Source of the DNA: JAWXBK01 sp040878185
GTDB taxonomy: Bacteria; Pseudomonadota; Alphaproteobacteria; Dongiales; Dongiaceae
Length of the DNA: 64,000 nt
Reading direction: 5' to 3'
NCBI GenBank assembly: GCA_040878185.1
Contig: JBBDMS010000001.1
Coordinates: 62,001-126,000 of the forward strand
Shown here: in pieces, positions 27,247 through 36,496 of the stretch
How positions within the stretch are numbered: the stretch's first letter is position 1
Layout: each line of letters starts with the position of its first letter
Translations under genes and position numbers: made by a program
Notes under the pieces: model-generated
What the model saw: only the letters and a program-made list of their open reading frames with translations
What the model was told of the DNA's origin: nothing
The model's database searches: none

Positions 27247-29792
27247 CCCGCGATCCTCGGGAACCCGTGGACGATCAGTAACCCGATCAATCCTTGCGCG
27301 ACCGCGTAATGCCAGAGCAGCATCGTATTGTCGAAGGTGACGCGCCGTATTGGCGTCAGAAGGCCCGCGATGCTGCGTGCAATCGTAAAAAGTGCCATCA
27401 CGATCGCGGATGCGACGAGCAACCCTTCGATGACGATGAACGTGTAGACGAGGGCGGCATAACTGCTGTCGTCCGGGCGCAGGCCGGTCTGCCAGACACC
27501 GCAAAGATCCAGGAGCCATCCGACCGCCAGCACGGCACTCGCAGCGGCGAGTCCGGCGCGCAACGGCCAGGGACCGATTTTTGCGCCCGCCGCCAGCATC
27601 CGGCCGGACAACGCGACGGCTAGACTGGCGAGCAGCAGCGCGGCGGCGCTGATGAATGGCCAATGCGCAGCGGGCAGATGCTCGCCTGTTGTTGCCGGCC
27701 AGACATCCGGCGATACCGTCCAGAGATAGAGATAGGAGAAGACCAGCGCGATGAACATCGAGGCTGCCACCAGCAGCAGCACGACCATCGCCCACCAGGA
27801 ATGTGAGGCCGGGCCGGTCAAATAGACCGGAACCTTGATGCCGCCGCCGATATCGACCGGCGCGTGATTGCGTCCGGGGTCTGTCTGCCACAACCAGGCG
27901 ATCATCGCGACCAGGGCGGCAATGCCGCAGGCAATGGCAGGCCACACCAGCTTCACCGTCAGCAGCAGGAAGAACGCCGCCGTGAAGACTGCGGCAAAGA
28001 AAGAGCGCCAGCTCGGGCCCGGCACCTGCAGGATCGCCTGCGGCAGCGCATCGATCGCGCTGGTGATCAGCGTTTCGCGCTTGCCCGTCGCCGTTCCCGG
28101 CAGGAAGTAACGCCCGGCCTCGACATCCTTGCTCAATTTAGGATCGTCCCGGAGCGGCTCGCGGCTCGTGACGATCGGGATGCTACGATTGCCGTAGACG
28201 TCGGTCGGCAGCCAGTCGAGCGTGCCCGCCTGCCACACATTGCCCGCATTCTCCGACGGGGTGAAACGGAAGTTCCGCGCGAGATCGATCAGGCAGACCA
28301 GAACGCCCGTCGCGATCATGAAGGCGCCCAGCGTCGAGAGAAGATTGATGCCATCCCAGCCGAGATTTTCCGGATAGGTATAGACGCGGCGCGGCATGCC
28401 CATGAGGCCGAGTATGTGCATCGGAAAGAATGTCACGTTGAACCCGACGAACATCAGCCAGAACGACCAGCGACCAAGCCGCTCCGACAGAGGTTTCCGC
28501 CCGACCGCCGGCACCCAGTAATAGATCGCGGCGAACAGCGGAAACACCATGCCGCCGAACAGCACATAATGCAGATGCGCGACGATGAAAAACGTGTCGT
28601 GCGCCTGCCAGTCGAACGGGACCAGCGCAACCATGACGCCGGTCAGTCCCCCGATCACGAAGATCGCAAGAAATCCCAGAATGAACAGCGAGGGTACCGT
28701 GAACCGCAATCGGCCTGACGCGATCGTCGCGATCCAGGCGAAGACCTGGATGCCGCTCGGCACCGCGACCGCCATGCTCGCCGCCGAGAAGAACGCGAGC
28801 GACAGCGAGGGAATGCCGGTCGCGAACATATGATGGACCCAGAGGCCGAACGAGAAGAAGCCGGTCGCAACCAGTGCGACGACGATCAGGCGATAACCAA
28901 CCAGCGGAACGCCACACATCGTCGGCACGATCATCGAGACCATACCGGCGGCGGGCAGGAAGATGATGTAGACCTCGGGATGGCCGAAGAACCAGAAGAG
29001 ATGTTGCCACAGCAACGGATCGCCGCCGAATTCAGGAATGAAGAACGGCCAGGCAAACGCGCGCTCGAGTTCGAGCAGGAACGTCGCGAGGATTACGGCG
29101 GGGAAGGCGAACACGATCATCCCGGCGAACACCAGCATCGACCAGGCGAAGATCGGTAGCTTGTCGAGCGTCATGCCGGGTGCGCGCGTCCGCAAGATGC
29201 CGACGATGATCTCGATGGCGCCCGCGATCGCCGATATCTCGATAAAACCGATCCCCACCAGCCAGAAGTCGGCGTTCTCGGCCGGCGAGTATTCGGTGCT
29301 GGTGAGCGGCGGATACATGAACCAGCCGCCATCGGGTGCAAGGCCGAAGAACAGCGAGCCGAAGAAGAAGAGGCCGCCGATCAGGTAGGTCCAGAAAGCG
29401 AAGGCGCCGAGGCGCGGGAAGGGCAGGTCGCGTGCCGCCTGCATCTGCGGCAGAAGCAGAATTCCGATCGCTTCGACGACCGGCACCGCGAACAGGAACA
29501 TCATCACCGTGCCATGCATGGTGAAGAGCTGGTTGTAGGTACCCTGACTGATGAAATCGTTGCCGGGAACGGCGAGCTGCACCCGCATCAGCAACGCAAG
29601 AATGCCGGCGAGCACGAAGAACAGCAGCGCCGCCCCAACATAGAACAGGCCGATATAGGTGTTGTTGACCGCCGTCAGGATGCGAATGCCCGTCGGTGGC
29701 GCCCACACGGCTTCGAGCCGTTCGAGCTCGCCCTTCGGACGCGGCAGCGGGTTGGGATAGCCGCTCGGCAAAGTATGTGCCTCGTCGCTCAT
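27243..29792 (-). CDS. Cytochrome c oxidase, fused subunits I and III
   Basis: 849 aa. Residues 1-530 are heme-copper oxidase subunit I: heme-a His in LFTMHGTVMMF, Cu-B His and the cross-linked Tyr in FGHPEVYIIF, the HH pair in WVHHMFATG, and the heme His pair in AHLHYVLFGG. The E in GHPEVY is the mark of the A1 oxidases. From about residue 600 seven further helices (SWWAMVVLLLVAASMFIALVF onward) are subunit III (CoxC/CtaE). Subunit I alone is about 530-550 aa, so this is a true fusion. It lies between subunit II (ATGA overlap) and the small membrane protein. It pumps protons while reducing O2 with cytochrome c electrons. Confidence 0.93.
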   Translation of the reverse strand: MSDEAHTLPSGYPNPLPRPKGELERLEAVWAPPTGIRILTAVNNTYIGLFYVGAALLFFVLAGILALLMRVQLAVPGNDFISQGTYNQLFTMHGTVMMFLFAVPVVEAIGILLLPQMQAARDLPFPRLGAFAFWTYLIGGLFFFGSLFFGLAPDGGWFMYPPLTSTEYSPAENADFWLVGIGFIEISAIAGAIEIIVGILRTRAPGMTLDKLPIFAWSMLVFAGMIVFAFPAVILATFLLELERAFAWPFFIPEFGGDPLLWQHLFWFFGHPEVYIIFLPAAGMVSMIVPTMCGVPLVGYRLIVVALVATGFFSFGLWVHHMFATGIPSLSLAFFSAASMAVAVPSGIQVFAWIATIASGRLRFTVPSLFILGFLAIFVIGGLTGVMVALVPFDWQAHDTFFIVAHLHYVLFGGMVFPLFAAIYYWVPAVGRKPLSERLGRWSFWLMFVGFNVTFFPMHILGLMGMPRRVYTYPENLGWDGINLLSTLGAFMIATGVLVCLIDLARNFRFTPSENAGNVWQAGTLDWLPTDVYGNRSIPIVTSREPLRDDPKLSKDVEAGRYFLPGTATGKRETLITSAIDALPQAILQVPGPSWRSFFAAVFTAAFFLLLTVKLVWPAIACGIAALVAMIAWLWQTDPGRNHAPVDIGGGIKVPVYLTGPASHSWWAMVVLLLVAASMFIALVFSYLYLWTVSPDVWPATTGEHLPAAHWPFISAAALLLASLAVALSGRMLAAGAKIGPWPLRAGLAAASAVLAVGWLLDLCGVWQTGLRPDDSSYAALVYTFIVIEGLLVASAIVMALFTIARSIAGLLTPIRRVTFDNTMLLWHYAVAQGLIGLLIVHGFPRIAG

Positions 29793-30718
29793 TTCAGATG
29801 CTCGAGATAGGCGCCGAGCGCGGCGAGCTCGTCGTCCGACAGCGTGCCGAAGGGCGGCATCAGATTGTTCGGCTTGATATACTGATTGTCGCGGATCCAG
29901 CGCGCGAACGACGCCGCATCGGCGGGCAAAGTGGCTGCCGCTATCGTGAGTCGTCCACCGACATGCGTGAGATCGGGGCCGATTGTGCCGATGGCGGCGG
30001 TACCGCGAATGCTGTGACAACCGCCGCAGCCGCTCGCGACGAACAGATCGGCGCCTTCCTGCTGCAGGGCGGTTTCCGGCGATGCCGCCGGTTCGCGCTG
30101 TGCGGCGAGCCAGATATCGAATGCAGCGGGTTCGAGCGCCACGACGTGAAACGCCATCAGCGCATGCGGCCCGCCGCAGAACTCGGCGCACTGGCCCCGA
30201 TATTCGCCCGGTTGCGTCGCACGCAATGTCAGGCGGTTCACGGTGCCCGGGATCATGTCGATCTTGCCCGCGAGATTGGGCACCCAGAAACTATGAATGA
30301 CATCCGCCGACAGCAGCGTGAGCTCGATCGGTCGGTCGGCCGGAATGCGGATCTCATTGGCGGTGATGATGTCACCGCCGCTGTCGGGATAGCGCACGCG
30401 CCACCACCATTGTTCGCCGGTGACCTCGATCCGCAGGGCATCCGCCTCGGCGATAGCGATGCGCGTGCCGGTCAAGGTCAATCCGTAGACCAGCAGCGCG
30501 GTCAGGACGATCGCGGGCAGGATGGCGCCCGCGATCACGATGAATTTCCGTTCCGAGAGGAACCGCCGCCGTCGTTCGGCACCGAGAGAGGCGATGGCGG
30601 TAAGGCCCATCACAACGGCGAACACCAGGCCGCCACCGACGAACAGCACCCAGCTCAGTTGTGCGATCGCGGCCGCATCGGTGCCGGCCGGATGCATCGT
30701 GCTTTGCAGGGTCTCCAT
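29789..30718 (-). CDS. ctaC: Cytochrome c oxidase subunit II with fused cytochrome c (caa3 type)
   Basis: 309 aa. Two N-terminal helices (about 20-45 and 58-82) are followed by the Cu-A domain: His in DVIHSFWVP, then GQCAEFCGGPHALM with the two Cys, His and Met ligands. The C-terminal 90 residues carry a heme c site, CGGCHS, with an axial Met in NLMPPFG. This is the caa3 arrangement in which electrons enter through the fused cytochrome. The stop overlaps the start of the I-III fusion as ATGA. Thirteen bases separate it from the triheme cytochrome gene upstream. Confidence 0.93.
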   Translation of the reverse strand: METLQSTMHPAGTDAAAIAQLSWVLFVGGGLVFAVVMGLTAIASLGAERRRRFLSERKFIVIAGAILPAIVLTALLVYGLTLTGTRIAIAEADALRIEVTGEQWWWRVRYPDSGGDIITANEIRIPADRPIELTLLSADVIHSFWVPNLAGKIDMIPGTVNRLTLRATQPGEYRGQCAEFCGGPHALMAFHVVALEPAAFDIWLAAQREPAASPETALQQEGADLFVASGCGGCHSIRGTAAIGTIGPDLTHVGGRLTIAAATLPADAASFARWIRDNQYIKPNNLMPPFGTLSDDELAALGAYLEHLK

Positions 30719-30731
30719 CAGCCGCGCGACC

Positions 30732-31916
30732 TCACGGCGCCGTCTCGCTCATCGCGCCCGGCTGCAGGCCGGAGAGATAGGCCGACACCGCATCGATTTG
30801 TGCGGGCGTCAAGCGCTCGGCGATCACCGCCATGATCTCGGCCGCCGGCGTTGCGCGCCGCGCGCCCGACCGGAACAGCATCAGTTGCTGCGCGATATAG
30901 GACGCATGCTGGCCCGCCAGCGCCGGATAAAGCGGGCTGCGCGCGGCAGGGTTGTCGCCATGGCAGGAGATGCAGGCGGGGATACCCTCATCCGGCAGCC
31001 CTTCAATCACCAGCGCGCGGCCGATCTCCAACACGGCCGGATCGCTCTCGCTTTCGCTTGCCGCGTCCGCATCATCGGCGGCCGCAACGCCCGACGCCGC
31101 GTAATAATCCGCAAGTTGGCGCAATTCCGCTTCGTCGAATTCGGCGACGATCGGCGCCATGATTCCGCTTTGCCGTGTGCCGTCGTCGTAGGCCGCAAGC
31201 TGCGCGAACAGATACTCGCTCGTCTGGATGTCGAGCCGCGGATAGGCACCGCTCGCGCGCGCCTGGCCGTCGAGCCCGTGACAGCGCGAGCAGGTCGCCA
31301 GCCCCACGCCCGGCGGCCCGCTTTGCGCAAGGACCTCATCGGATACCGCTTGGTCGCGCACATCGAGGCTCGCGAGTGCTTGATATTCGCCGGCATCGAG
31401 TGCGGGCAGTTGCCGCAGGAACGCGACCACCGCCCAGATCTCGTCGTCGCGCTGCTGTGCCGCCCAGCCCGGCATGCCGGTATATTTGAGCCCTTGCTTG
31501 ATAATCCAGAACAGCTCTTCCGGCTCCCATGTCGGCACGCTGGCGACGAGATCGGGCGCTTCCGGCAGGGTCTCGTGCGCGATTGGATTGGGCGCGCGGC
31601 CCGGCGCGCCGTGGCAGGGCATGCAGCCCTCCTGGAAATGCCCCGCGCCGCGCTCGATCAGCGCCGCATCGTGGAGCGGCGGCACGGCGATGCCGATCGT
31701 GTGCGTGCGGACCGAACTGCGCATGCCGAATTCGAGAAACAGGCCGAAGCCGGGCCAGTGGCCGCTGGTCGCCGCCACGCTGTAGAGGCCCGACCAAGTG
31801 AAGAGGAATCCGCCGACGATCATCGCGGCGATGAAAATCCCGAACCAGGCCGCACCTTCTTTCAGGCGCGGCCGAATGCGGTCTTTCAGTTTCTTACGAG
31901 GCGATCGGCGCGGCAT
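30732..31916 (-). CDS. Membrane-anchored triheme cytochrome c
   Basis: 394 aa from ATG 31916. A basic start (RRSPRKKLKDRIRPR) precedes one membrane helix (WFGIFIAAMIVGGFLFTW). Three heme sites are seen: CMPCH, CSRCH and CISCH, in three cytochrome-c-like domains. The last two are like cytochrome c4 (YPRLDIQTSEYLFAQLAAYDDG, YPALAGQHASYIAQQLMLF). It probably carries electrons from the bc1 complex or a dehydrogenase to the oxidase encoded just downstream. It overlaps the end of the CtaG-like gene by 23 bp. Confidence 0.9.
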   Translation of the reverse strand: MPRRSPRKKLKDRIRPRLKEGAAWFGIFIAAMIVGGFLFTWSGLYSVAATSGHWPGFGLFLEFGMRSSVRTHTIGIAVPPLHDAALIERGAGHFQEGCMPCHGAPGRAPNPIAHETLPEAPDLVASVPTWEPEELFWIIKQGLKYTGMPGWAAQQRDDEIWAVVAFLRQLPALDAGEYQALASLDVRDQAVSDEVLAQSGPPGVGLATCSRCHGLDGQARASGAYPRLDIQTSEYLFAQLAAYDDGTRQSGIMAPIVAEFDEAELRQLADYYAASGVAAADDADAASESESDPAVLEIGRALVIEGLPDEGIPACISCHGDNPAARSPLYPALAGQHASYIAQQLMLFRSGARRATPAAEIMAVIAERLTPAQIDAVSAYLSGLQPGAMSETAP

Positions 31917-32613
31917 CGTTGCGTTCGGACCGGCGTCGATGCTGCGGGGTCGCGAACATCCATCGGGCAAAGAGCCAGATCGCGGCTGCGACATAGACGA
32001 GGGCGCAGCTGCTCACCATCAGCAACCCGGCGAGCTGCTGATCCTCGATCGCGGTAAAGCCCCAGGCATCGGGATCGCCCATTGCCGGATAGAGCGCGCG
32101 CCTGGAAAAAACGAACGCGGCACCGAGCAGGCAGAATATCTTGGCGGTCATCAGCAGCGCGAAAATCGGCGCCCAGACTTTGTCGCCCCGACACGCGACG
32201 ATCGCCCGCCAGAACAAGAGACCCGCCGCGAACAAGGAGAGCTGCATCGGAATCTGCAACGCGATGCTATGATGCGCCATCGCGAACAAAGCCGGCAGAT
32301 GCCAGAGATAGAGCAGAGCGAGTTGCACGCCGGTAACGATCGGCAGTGACATCGACACGCGCGCGAGGCCGGTGCTGTGCCGTTGCGCCGGCAGCGCCAG
32401 CGCGATCAGTAGTGCTGCGCCGTTCATCACCAGCAGATGCTGGAACATGTGCGCGGCGAACAGATCGCTCGCCATATCTCTGAGCGGCCAGATCCAGGCG
32501 ACGGCCAGCGCGAGCAGGGCGCCGCCGGTCGCGAGCCATGGGCCGACGGCGATCCGGGCCTCCGGCGGGCGGTGGGTGGGCGTTCCAGGTTCGGCTGTCA
32601 TGGCTGGTGTCAT
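31894..32613 (-). CDS. ctaG: Cytochrome c oxidase assembly factor, Caa3-CtaG family
   Basis: 239 aa with about six membrane helices. The conserved FAAHMFQHLLVMNGAALL segment (residues 52-70), the HLPALFAMAHH stretch and the C-terminal AIEDQQLAGLLMVSSCALVYV are landmarks of the caa3-type CtaG family, needed for Cu delivery or assembly in Bacillus-type oxidases. It is distinct from the Cox11-type CtaG. First gene of the oxidase run; upstream of it lie a 34-bp tandem repeat and the tRNA. Confidence 0.85.
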   Translation of the reverse strand: MTPAMTAEPGTPTHRPPEARIAVGPWLATGGALLALAVAWIWPLRDMASDLFAAHMFQHLLVMNGAALLIALALPAQRHSTGLARVSMSLPIVTGVQLALLYLWHLPALFAMAHHSIALQIPMQLSLFAAGLLFWRAIVACRGDKVWAPIFALLMTAKIFCLLGAAFVFSRRALYPAMGDPDAWGFTAIEDQQLAGLLMVSSCALVYVAAAIWLFARWMFATPQHRRRSERNDAAPIAS

Positions 32614-32670
32614 GTCGGCCTACCGATCTGTTTGTCCGGCTTGCTCCACGCAAAGGTCAGCCACGCGGGT

Positions 32671-32738
32671 CAGCATGTCCGCCATCGGCTACCCGTGCAA
32701 CGATCAGCATGTCCGCCATCGGCTACCCGTGCAACGAT
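32671..32738. repeat. Perfect 34-bp tandem duplication
   Basis: Two exact head-to-tail copies of a 34-bp unit (cagcatgtccgccatcggct, then acccgtgcaacgat) lie at 32671-32704 and 32705-32738. They sit about 60 bp upstream of ctaG and 110 bp upstream of the tRNA. The unit length is not a multiple of three and no gene covers it. A replication-slippage product or a doubled regulatory site are both possible. Confidence 0.85.
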
Positions 32739-32848
32739 ATGGCGCAAGGGAAGTTCCCTCGAACGGGCGACCCGATGCCGTCGCGGGTCCACCGGCGGCC
32801 GCGATTATGCTAGCCTTCGCGTCGTGCGCCCGATCCCGAGCCATTGAG

Positions 32849-32938
32849 GCCCGCTTGGTGGAACCTGGTAGACACAAGGGACTTAAAATCCCTTGGCCCG
32901 AAAGGGCCGTGCCGGTTCGAGTCCGGCAGCGGGCACCA
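32849..32938 (+). tRNA. tRNA-Leu(UAA)
   Basis: Class II tRNA with all arms visible. The 7-bp acceptor stem pairs GCCCGCT with AGCGGGC. The anticodon loop CTTAAAA carries TAA within a perfect 5-bp stem. A long variable arm (ggcccgaaagggcc) is typical of Leu/Ser/Tyr. The T arm has the GTTCGA sequence. The 3' CCA is encoded. It reads UUA/UUG codons, rare in this GC-rich genome. Confidence 0.96.
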
Positions 32939-32997
32939 CGATTGCCACCCGTTGATTTGAGAGTGCGCGCGGCTAGCGGGCTGGGTGTCCGGTGCGA

Positions 32998-34170
32998 TTA
33001 TCCGATCACCGGCAATATCGAGGGCGCGCGGCGGGTCAGCATTTGCGGCGCGCCGTCGCGCACGACGATGTTCTCCTCGAACACCATGAACCGGCCTTCG
33101 CCATAGGCAAGCGACGGCTCCAGCGTGAGCGTCATGTTCTCCACCAGAACGGTTTCGTCGAATTCCGCATGGGACGGCCATTCGGTCAGTTGCATGCCGA
33201 GCCCATGCCCGAAGCGCCCGACCTCCTGGCCGTTGGGATCGATCTCGGCGGTGACAGCCCGCATCGCGCGATGGAGTTCCCGGCAGGTCGTGCCCGGCCG
33301 CGCCGCGGCGAGGCCCGCATCCATCGACCGGTTCAGCGTTTCGTAGGCGCGCTGCGATTCGTCGTCCGCGCGTCCGATCGCAAAATTACGGTCGAAGTCG
33401 CAGAAGTAACCGTCGAAGGTGTTGCCGGTATCGAGCATCAGCACGTCGCCGGCCGCGAGCACGCGATCCGATGGTGGCGAGATGATGTCGTCGTAACCGC
33501 CCGGGCCGGCTCCGCCGGCGAGAAACGGAATATCGTCGGTGCCGCGCCCGATACAGGCAATCCGGAACGCGCGGAATGCCTCCACAAGGGGCTGGCCTTG
33601 GTGGAACAGCGAGGCCGCGTCCTCAAAGACCTCCGACACGATGTCGCAGACATGCGCGATCTTCGCGATCTCGGCTTCGGATTTCACCATGCGCAGCGAG
33701 CGCACGATCGGCGTTGCATCGGCGAACTCGATGCTCGGCAGCATCGTGCGAAGCCGCGCGAAATCGTTGAGCGGCATTCGCAGCATGGTCTCATGACCCA
33801 TCGGGATGCCGATGCGGCCGCGCCGCCCATCGATCGGTGCGAACAGATCGGCGAGCAGCGAGAGCCCGTCATCGTCGGGTCTCGGCGCGCTCCAGGTCCG
33901 GATGTCGTCGACCCAGGTCCGCCGCATCAGCGCCGCGCCGATCTCGGGAATGACAGCGACCGGCTTTCCCTCGCGCGGCACGAAGAGGAACCAGGGTCGC
34001 GTCGGGCTCTGCCAGAACAGGGTGCGGAAGCCCGAGAAATAGCGCAGTTCCGGTTCGGTGGTCAGCAGCAGCCCGTCCAACTTTGCAGCGGCCATGGCGC
34101 GCTGCGCGCCCGCGAGGCGCCGTTCGAACTCGATGACCGGAAATCCGCGCGGCGGTACCTGTCGGGTCAT
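32998..34170 (-). CDS. M24-family metallopeptidase (Xaa-Pro dipeptidase-like)
   Basis: 390 aa from ATG 34170, which has an aggag ribosome site. The N-terminal creatinase-type domain is followed by a pita-bread domain with all five metal ligands: two Asp in MLDTGNTFDGYFCDFDRN, His in FGHGLGMQL, Glu in TLTLEPSLAY and Glu in FEENIVV. It should be an active di-metal hydrolase on proline peptides or a related C-N substrate. It ends about 60 bp from the convergent tRNA and is downstream of the oxygenase and GntR genes on the same strand. Confidence 0.88.
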   Translation of the reverse strand: MTRQVPPRGFPVIEFERRLAGAQRAMAAAKLDGLLLTTEPELRYFSGFRTLFWQSPTRPWFLFVPREGKPVAVIPEIGAALMRRTWVDDIRTWSAPRPDDDGLSLLADLFAPIDGRRGRIGIPMGHETMLRMPLNDFARLRTMLPSIEFADATPIVRSLRMVKSEAEIAKIAHVCDIVSEVFEDAASLFHQGQPLVEAFRAFRIACIGRGTDDIPFLAGGAGPGGYDDIISPPSDRVLAAGDVLMLDTGNTFDGYFCDFDRNFAIGRADDESQRAYETLNRSMDAGLAAARPGTTCRELHRAMRAVTAEIDPNGQEVGRFGHGLGMQLTEWPSHAEFDETVLVENMTLTLEPSLAYGEGRFMVFEENIVVRDGAPQMLTRRAPSILPVIG

Positions 34171-34217
34171 TCGATGCTCCTGTTTCGTGGCCGCCACGAC
34201 ATGCGGCACGGCTTCGC

Positions 34218-34955
34218 TCAGTCCTGTGGCGACGCCTTCTTCGGTTTCCCGAACCGCGCGTTGAACGCGATCGATACGCGCTCCTGCGGTTCTTCGTTGG
34301 GATAAACCCAGTGCAGCAGATAGGACGGGAAAATCACCAGCTGCCCGGCTTCGGGTTGAAACTTCAGTTTCGTCGCGAACAGGTCGCTCTCCCGGATGGT
34401 ATGCATGTCGTTGCGCGATCGCGGGTCGATGAACTCGATCGATCCGCTGCGCTCCGCGTTCGTCTTGGGAACCTGGACGTAGTAGGTACCCGACCAGAGA
34501 AAACCGGTATGGCGGTGCGGCGAGTTATATCCGCCCTTCGGATTCATGTTGATCCAGCCATCGCAGAACAGCGCGGACTTGTCGAAATCGAAATTCGGCG
34601 CGCAATTGCGCGTGACGGCCAGCACGCATTCGCGGATGGCGTCGCACACCGCCCTGAAGGACGCTTCCGGCCGCTGGAACAGGACGGGGTCGCTATGCCA
34701 GCCGTTCTGGTTCGAAACCGTGACGCCCTCGGACACCGCGCGCCACGCCTGGCCGTCCCGCAATAGGTCGGCGTTGAGTTGATGGCTGTCCGGTAACTTG
34801 AACCAGCAGATCGGCGACGCGAAACTCAGCGTCGCACTTATTTGCTCGATCTTTTTCAACGCGTGCCTCTGCGAGGCCGCGACGATCGCGGCATGGGGAA
34901 TGTGAAAAGCGGCTCTGGTCCGAACGTCACGCTCTGAATCAGAAGCAATGAACAC
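34218..34955 (-). CDS. Putative Fe(II)/2-oxoglutarate oxygenase
   Basis: Up to 245 aa. The core shows SPHRHTGFLWSGTYYVQVP (about residues 144-162) with one His metal ligand. The end has AGQLVIFPSYLLHWVYPNEEPQERVSIAFN, with the second His and the 2OG-binding Arg. This fits a known group of prolyl-hydroxylase-like proteins of unknown substrate. The longest frame starts with GTG at 34955; since the group usually begins nearer the LSFASPICWFKLP strand, the true start may be downstream. Its gene lies between GntR and M24 genes. Confidence 0.72.
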   Translation of the reverse strand: MFIASDSERDVRTRAAFHIPHAAIVAASQRHALKKIEQISATLSFASPICWFKLPDSHQLNADLLRDGQAWRAVSEGVTVSNQNGWHSDPVLFQRPEASFRAVCDAIRECVLAVTRNCAPNFDFDKSALFCDGWINMNPKGGYNSPHRHTGFLWSGTYYVQVPKTNAERSGSIEFIDPRSRNDMHTIRESDLFATKLKFQPEAGQLVIFPSYLLHWVYPNEEPQERVSIAFNARFGKPKKASPQD

Positions 34956-35116
34956 GGCGATGTCAACGTAGGGGGCCTTCGTGACAAGGTCGGTACCCTG
35001 GAAGGATTGCAGTTTTCCGCCTCGGCAATTCGGTCACAGCCCCGGGTTCCATGCAGCGACCCGTCGTCACGACCCTTCTCGATGATGGATACGGATGGGC
35101 AGATTCGACCGCCGGC

Positions 35117-35863
35117 CTAGCCGATCGGAATCTTTCTCTGCGCGCCCGCGCCGGCTCTTTCTCTTGCCGGCAGCCGCTGTTCGAGCGGCTCCCAGGTGAC
35201 ATTGCCGGAATCCACCAATATCTGGTTGTATCGGAGATGCGCTTCGAGAATCGAAGCGAGACGTTTGCCGTCGCGCATTTCCAGCGCCTCGATGATCTGG
35301 CCATGCTCGCGGACCGCTTTCTCCCAGATACCGGGATCGAGCACCGGCGCGAAACGTGCCCGGCCGACCCTGATATTGAGGCTGCGATGCAGATCGGTGA
35401 GCACCTGCACGTCCGCGGCCGCCACGATCCGTTCGTGGATCTGCTGGTTCAGCTTGAAATAGTCGAGATGATGCCGTGCTTCGTAGTGAGAAAGCATGCG
35501 TTCGTGCAGCGATTGGATCTCCGCAATCTCGCGATCGGAAATTCTCGAGCAGGCGATTTCGCCGCCGAGCGCTTCGAGCCGGCTGATGATGATCAGCAGG
35601 CCCGCAAGGTCCTGCACCGACGGTTTCGCGACCGTGGCGCCCCGGCGCGGCAGCAGCTCGATGATTCCCTGGGCCGCAAGCACTTTCAGCGCTTCCCGCA
35701 GCGGTGTGCGGGAAATGCCGAACTGCTCGCACAGGGCCGCTTCCGAGATGCGCTCGCCCGGTTCCAGTTCGCCCTTGACGATCATGTCGCGTATCAACGG
35801 CAGCACTTCTTCGTGCAGCGAATTGTGGCGAATGGGCAATCGAGAATCGGCACGGTCGTTCAT
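35117..35863 (-). CDS. GntR-family regulator with FCD (FadR-like) domain
   Basis: 248 aa. A winged helix-turn-helix spans about residues 15-78 (ISEAALCEQFGISRTPLREALKVLAAQGIIELLPRRGATV). The FCD ligand domain follows, with metal-type His residues in LNQQIHERI and VREHGQIIEAL. Regulators of this type repress acid-sugar, amino-acid or organic-acid catabolic genes and sense a pathway intermediate. ATG 35863 is preferred; a TTG 21 bp upstream is in frame. The oxygenase and M24 genes downstream are candidate targets. Confidence 0.88.
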   Translation of the reverse strand: MNDRADSRLPIRHNSLHEEVLPLIRDMIVKGELEPGERISEAALCEQFGISRTPLREALKVLAAQGIIELLPRRGATVAKPSVQDLAGLLIIISRLEALGGEIACSRISDREIAEIQSLHERMLSHYEARHHLDYFKLNQQIHERIVAAADVQVLTDLHRSLNIRVGRARFAPVLDPGIWEKAVREHGQIIEALEMRDGKRLASILEAHLRYNQILVDSGNVTWEPLEQRLPARERAGAGAQRKIPIG

Positions 35864-36301
35864 GGCAATGCGTCTTCCCTTCAAGGCTCGTCACTATAGC
35901 AGCGTCGCACCGTCGGCCGCAGCATCGCCGGTTGCATGGAATCGAGACGATAGGGCGATGGCAAATTTGCCCGCGCTTTTAACGATTGCGCACCAAGGCT
36001 GGGCGCTCGGCCCGGACAGCCGTGCCCTGGATCGTCTGTCGGGTCTGTTTGGATTCGGCTGAGGATCTTGCGAGGGAATCTGGAACGTGTCGGGCGAAGG
36101 AACTGCCGGTCTTTACCGGTGCACACGCGATCGGCGCTGCGTCGTGGATCGATGGATCAGGCAGCCGCGCTCACCCGTGCGAAGACGGATGTGCCCAAGA
36201 GGGTTTGCCGATGCAGTGCCCGCCGCGCGTCTGCTGCGTGCCGCCGGGATCCGGACGCTAACGGGGTGTCCGAAGCCGCGATGCCAGGCCGTGTGACGGC
36301 G
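35864..36301. other. 438-bp region without a convincing gene
   Basis: Separates the GntR gene from the small zinc-ribbon gene, both on the minus strand. It contains a stretch richer in A+T around 35958-35985, likely part of the GntR promoter area. The open frames present are short, rich in Arg, Pro and Cys, and not coherent proteins. No tRNA-like or repeat structure seen. Confidence 0.5.
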
Positions 36302-36496
36302 TTAGCGGCGGCGCGACGACGGATGCGAATGGGCAGATTCGCCCGCCCGCCAGGCCGAAGTCGACTTGCAGCGCGGGCAAATACGATGACCCGCCCAAGT
36401 GCTCTCGAACTCGCTCGAGCAGCGCAGGCAATGGCGCTTTTTGACGGATTCTGTGACAGTTTCCGTCGGCGTATCGTCCACCAGAATGTTCTCCAT
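36302..36496 (-). CDS. Small zinc-ribbon protein
   Basis: 64 aa with two CxxC knuckles, CLRC and CPRC, spaced by about 18 residues: HCLRCSSEFESTWAG then RICPRCKSTSAWR. This pattern is frequent in short alphaproteobacterial proteins with no assigned function. The C-terminal GESAHSHPSSRRR tail is basic. The ribosome site is weak, but the motif conservation argues for a real gene. Confidence 0.65.
   Translation of the reverse strand: MENILVDDTPTETVTESVKKRHCLRCSSEFESTWAGHRICPRCKSTSAWRAGESAHSHPSSRRR

Noticed and set aside
32849..32938. Integration of a genomic island at tRNA-Leu
   Set aside because: No integrase, no repeat of the tRNA 3' end nearby, and gene content on both sides is chromosomal in style.
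35986..36261. Short frame ending in a Cys-Cys-Val-Pro-Pro stretch as a small peptide gene
   Set aside because: No ribosome site, poor codon pattern and no similarity to known precursor peptides.
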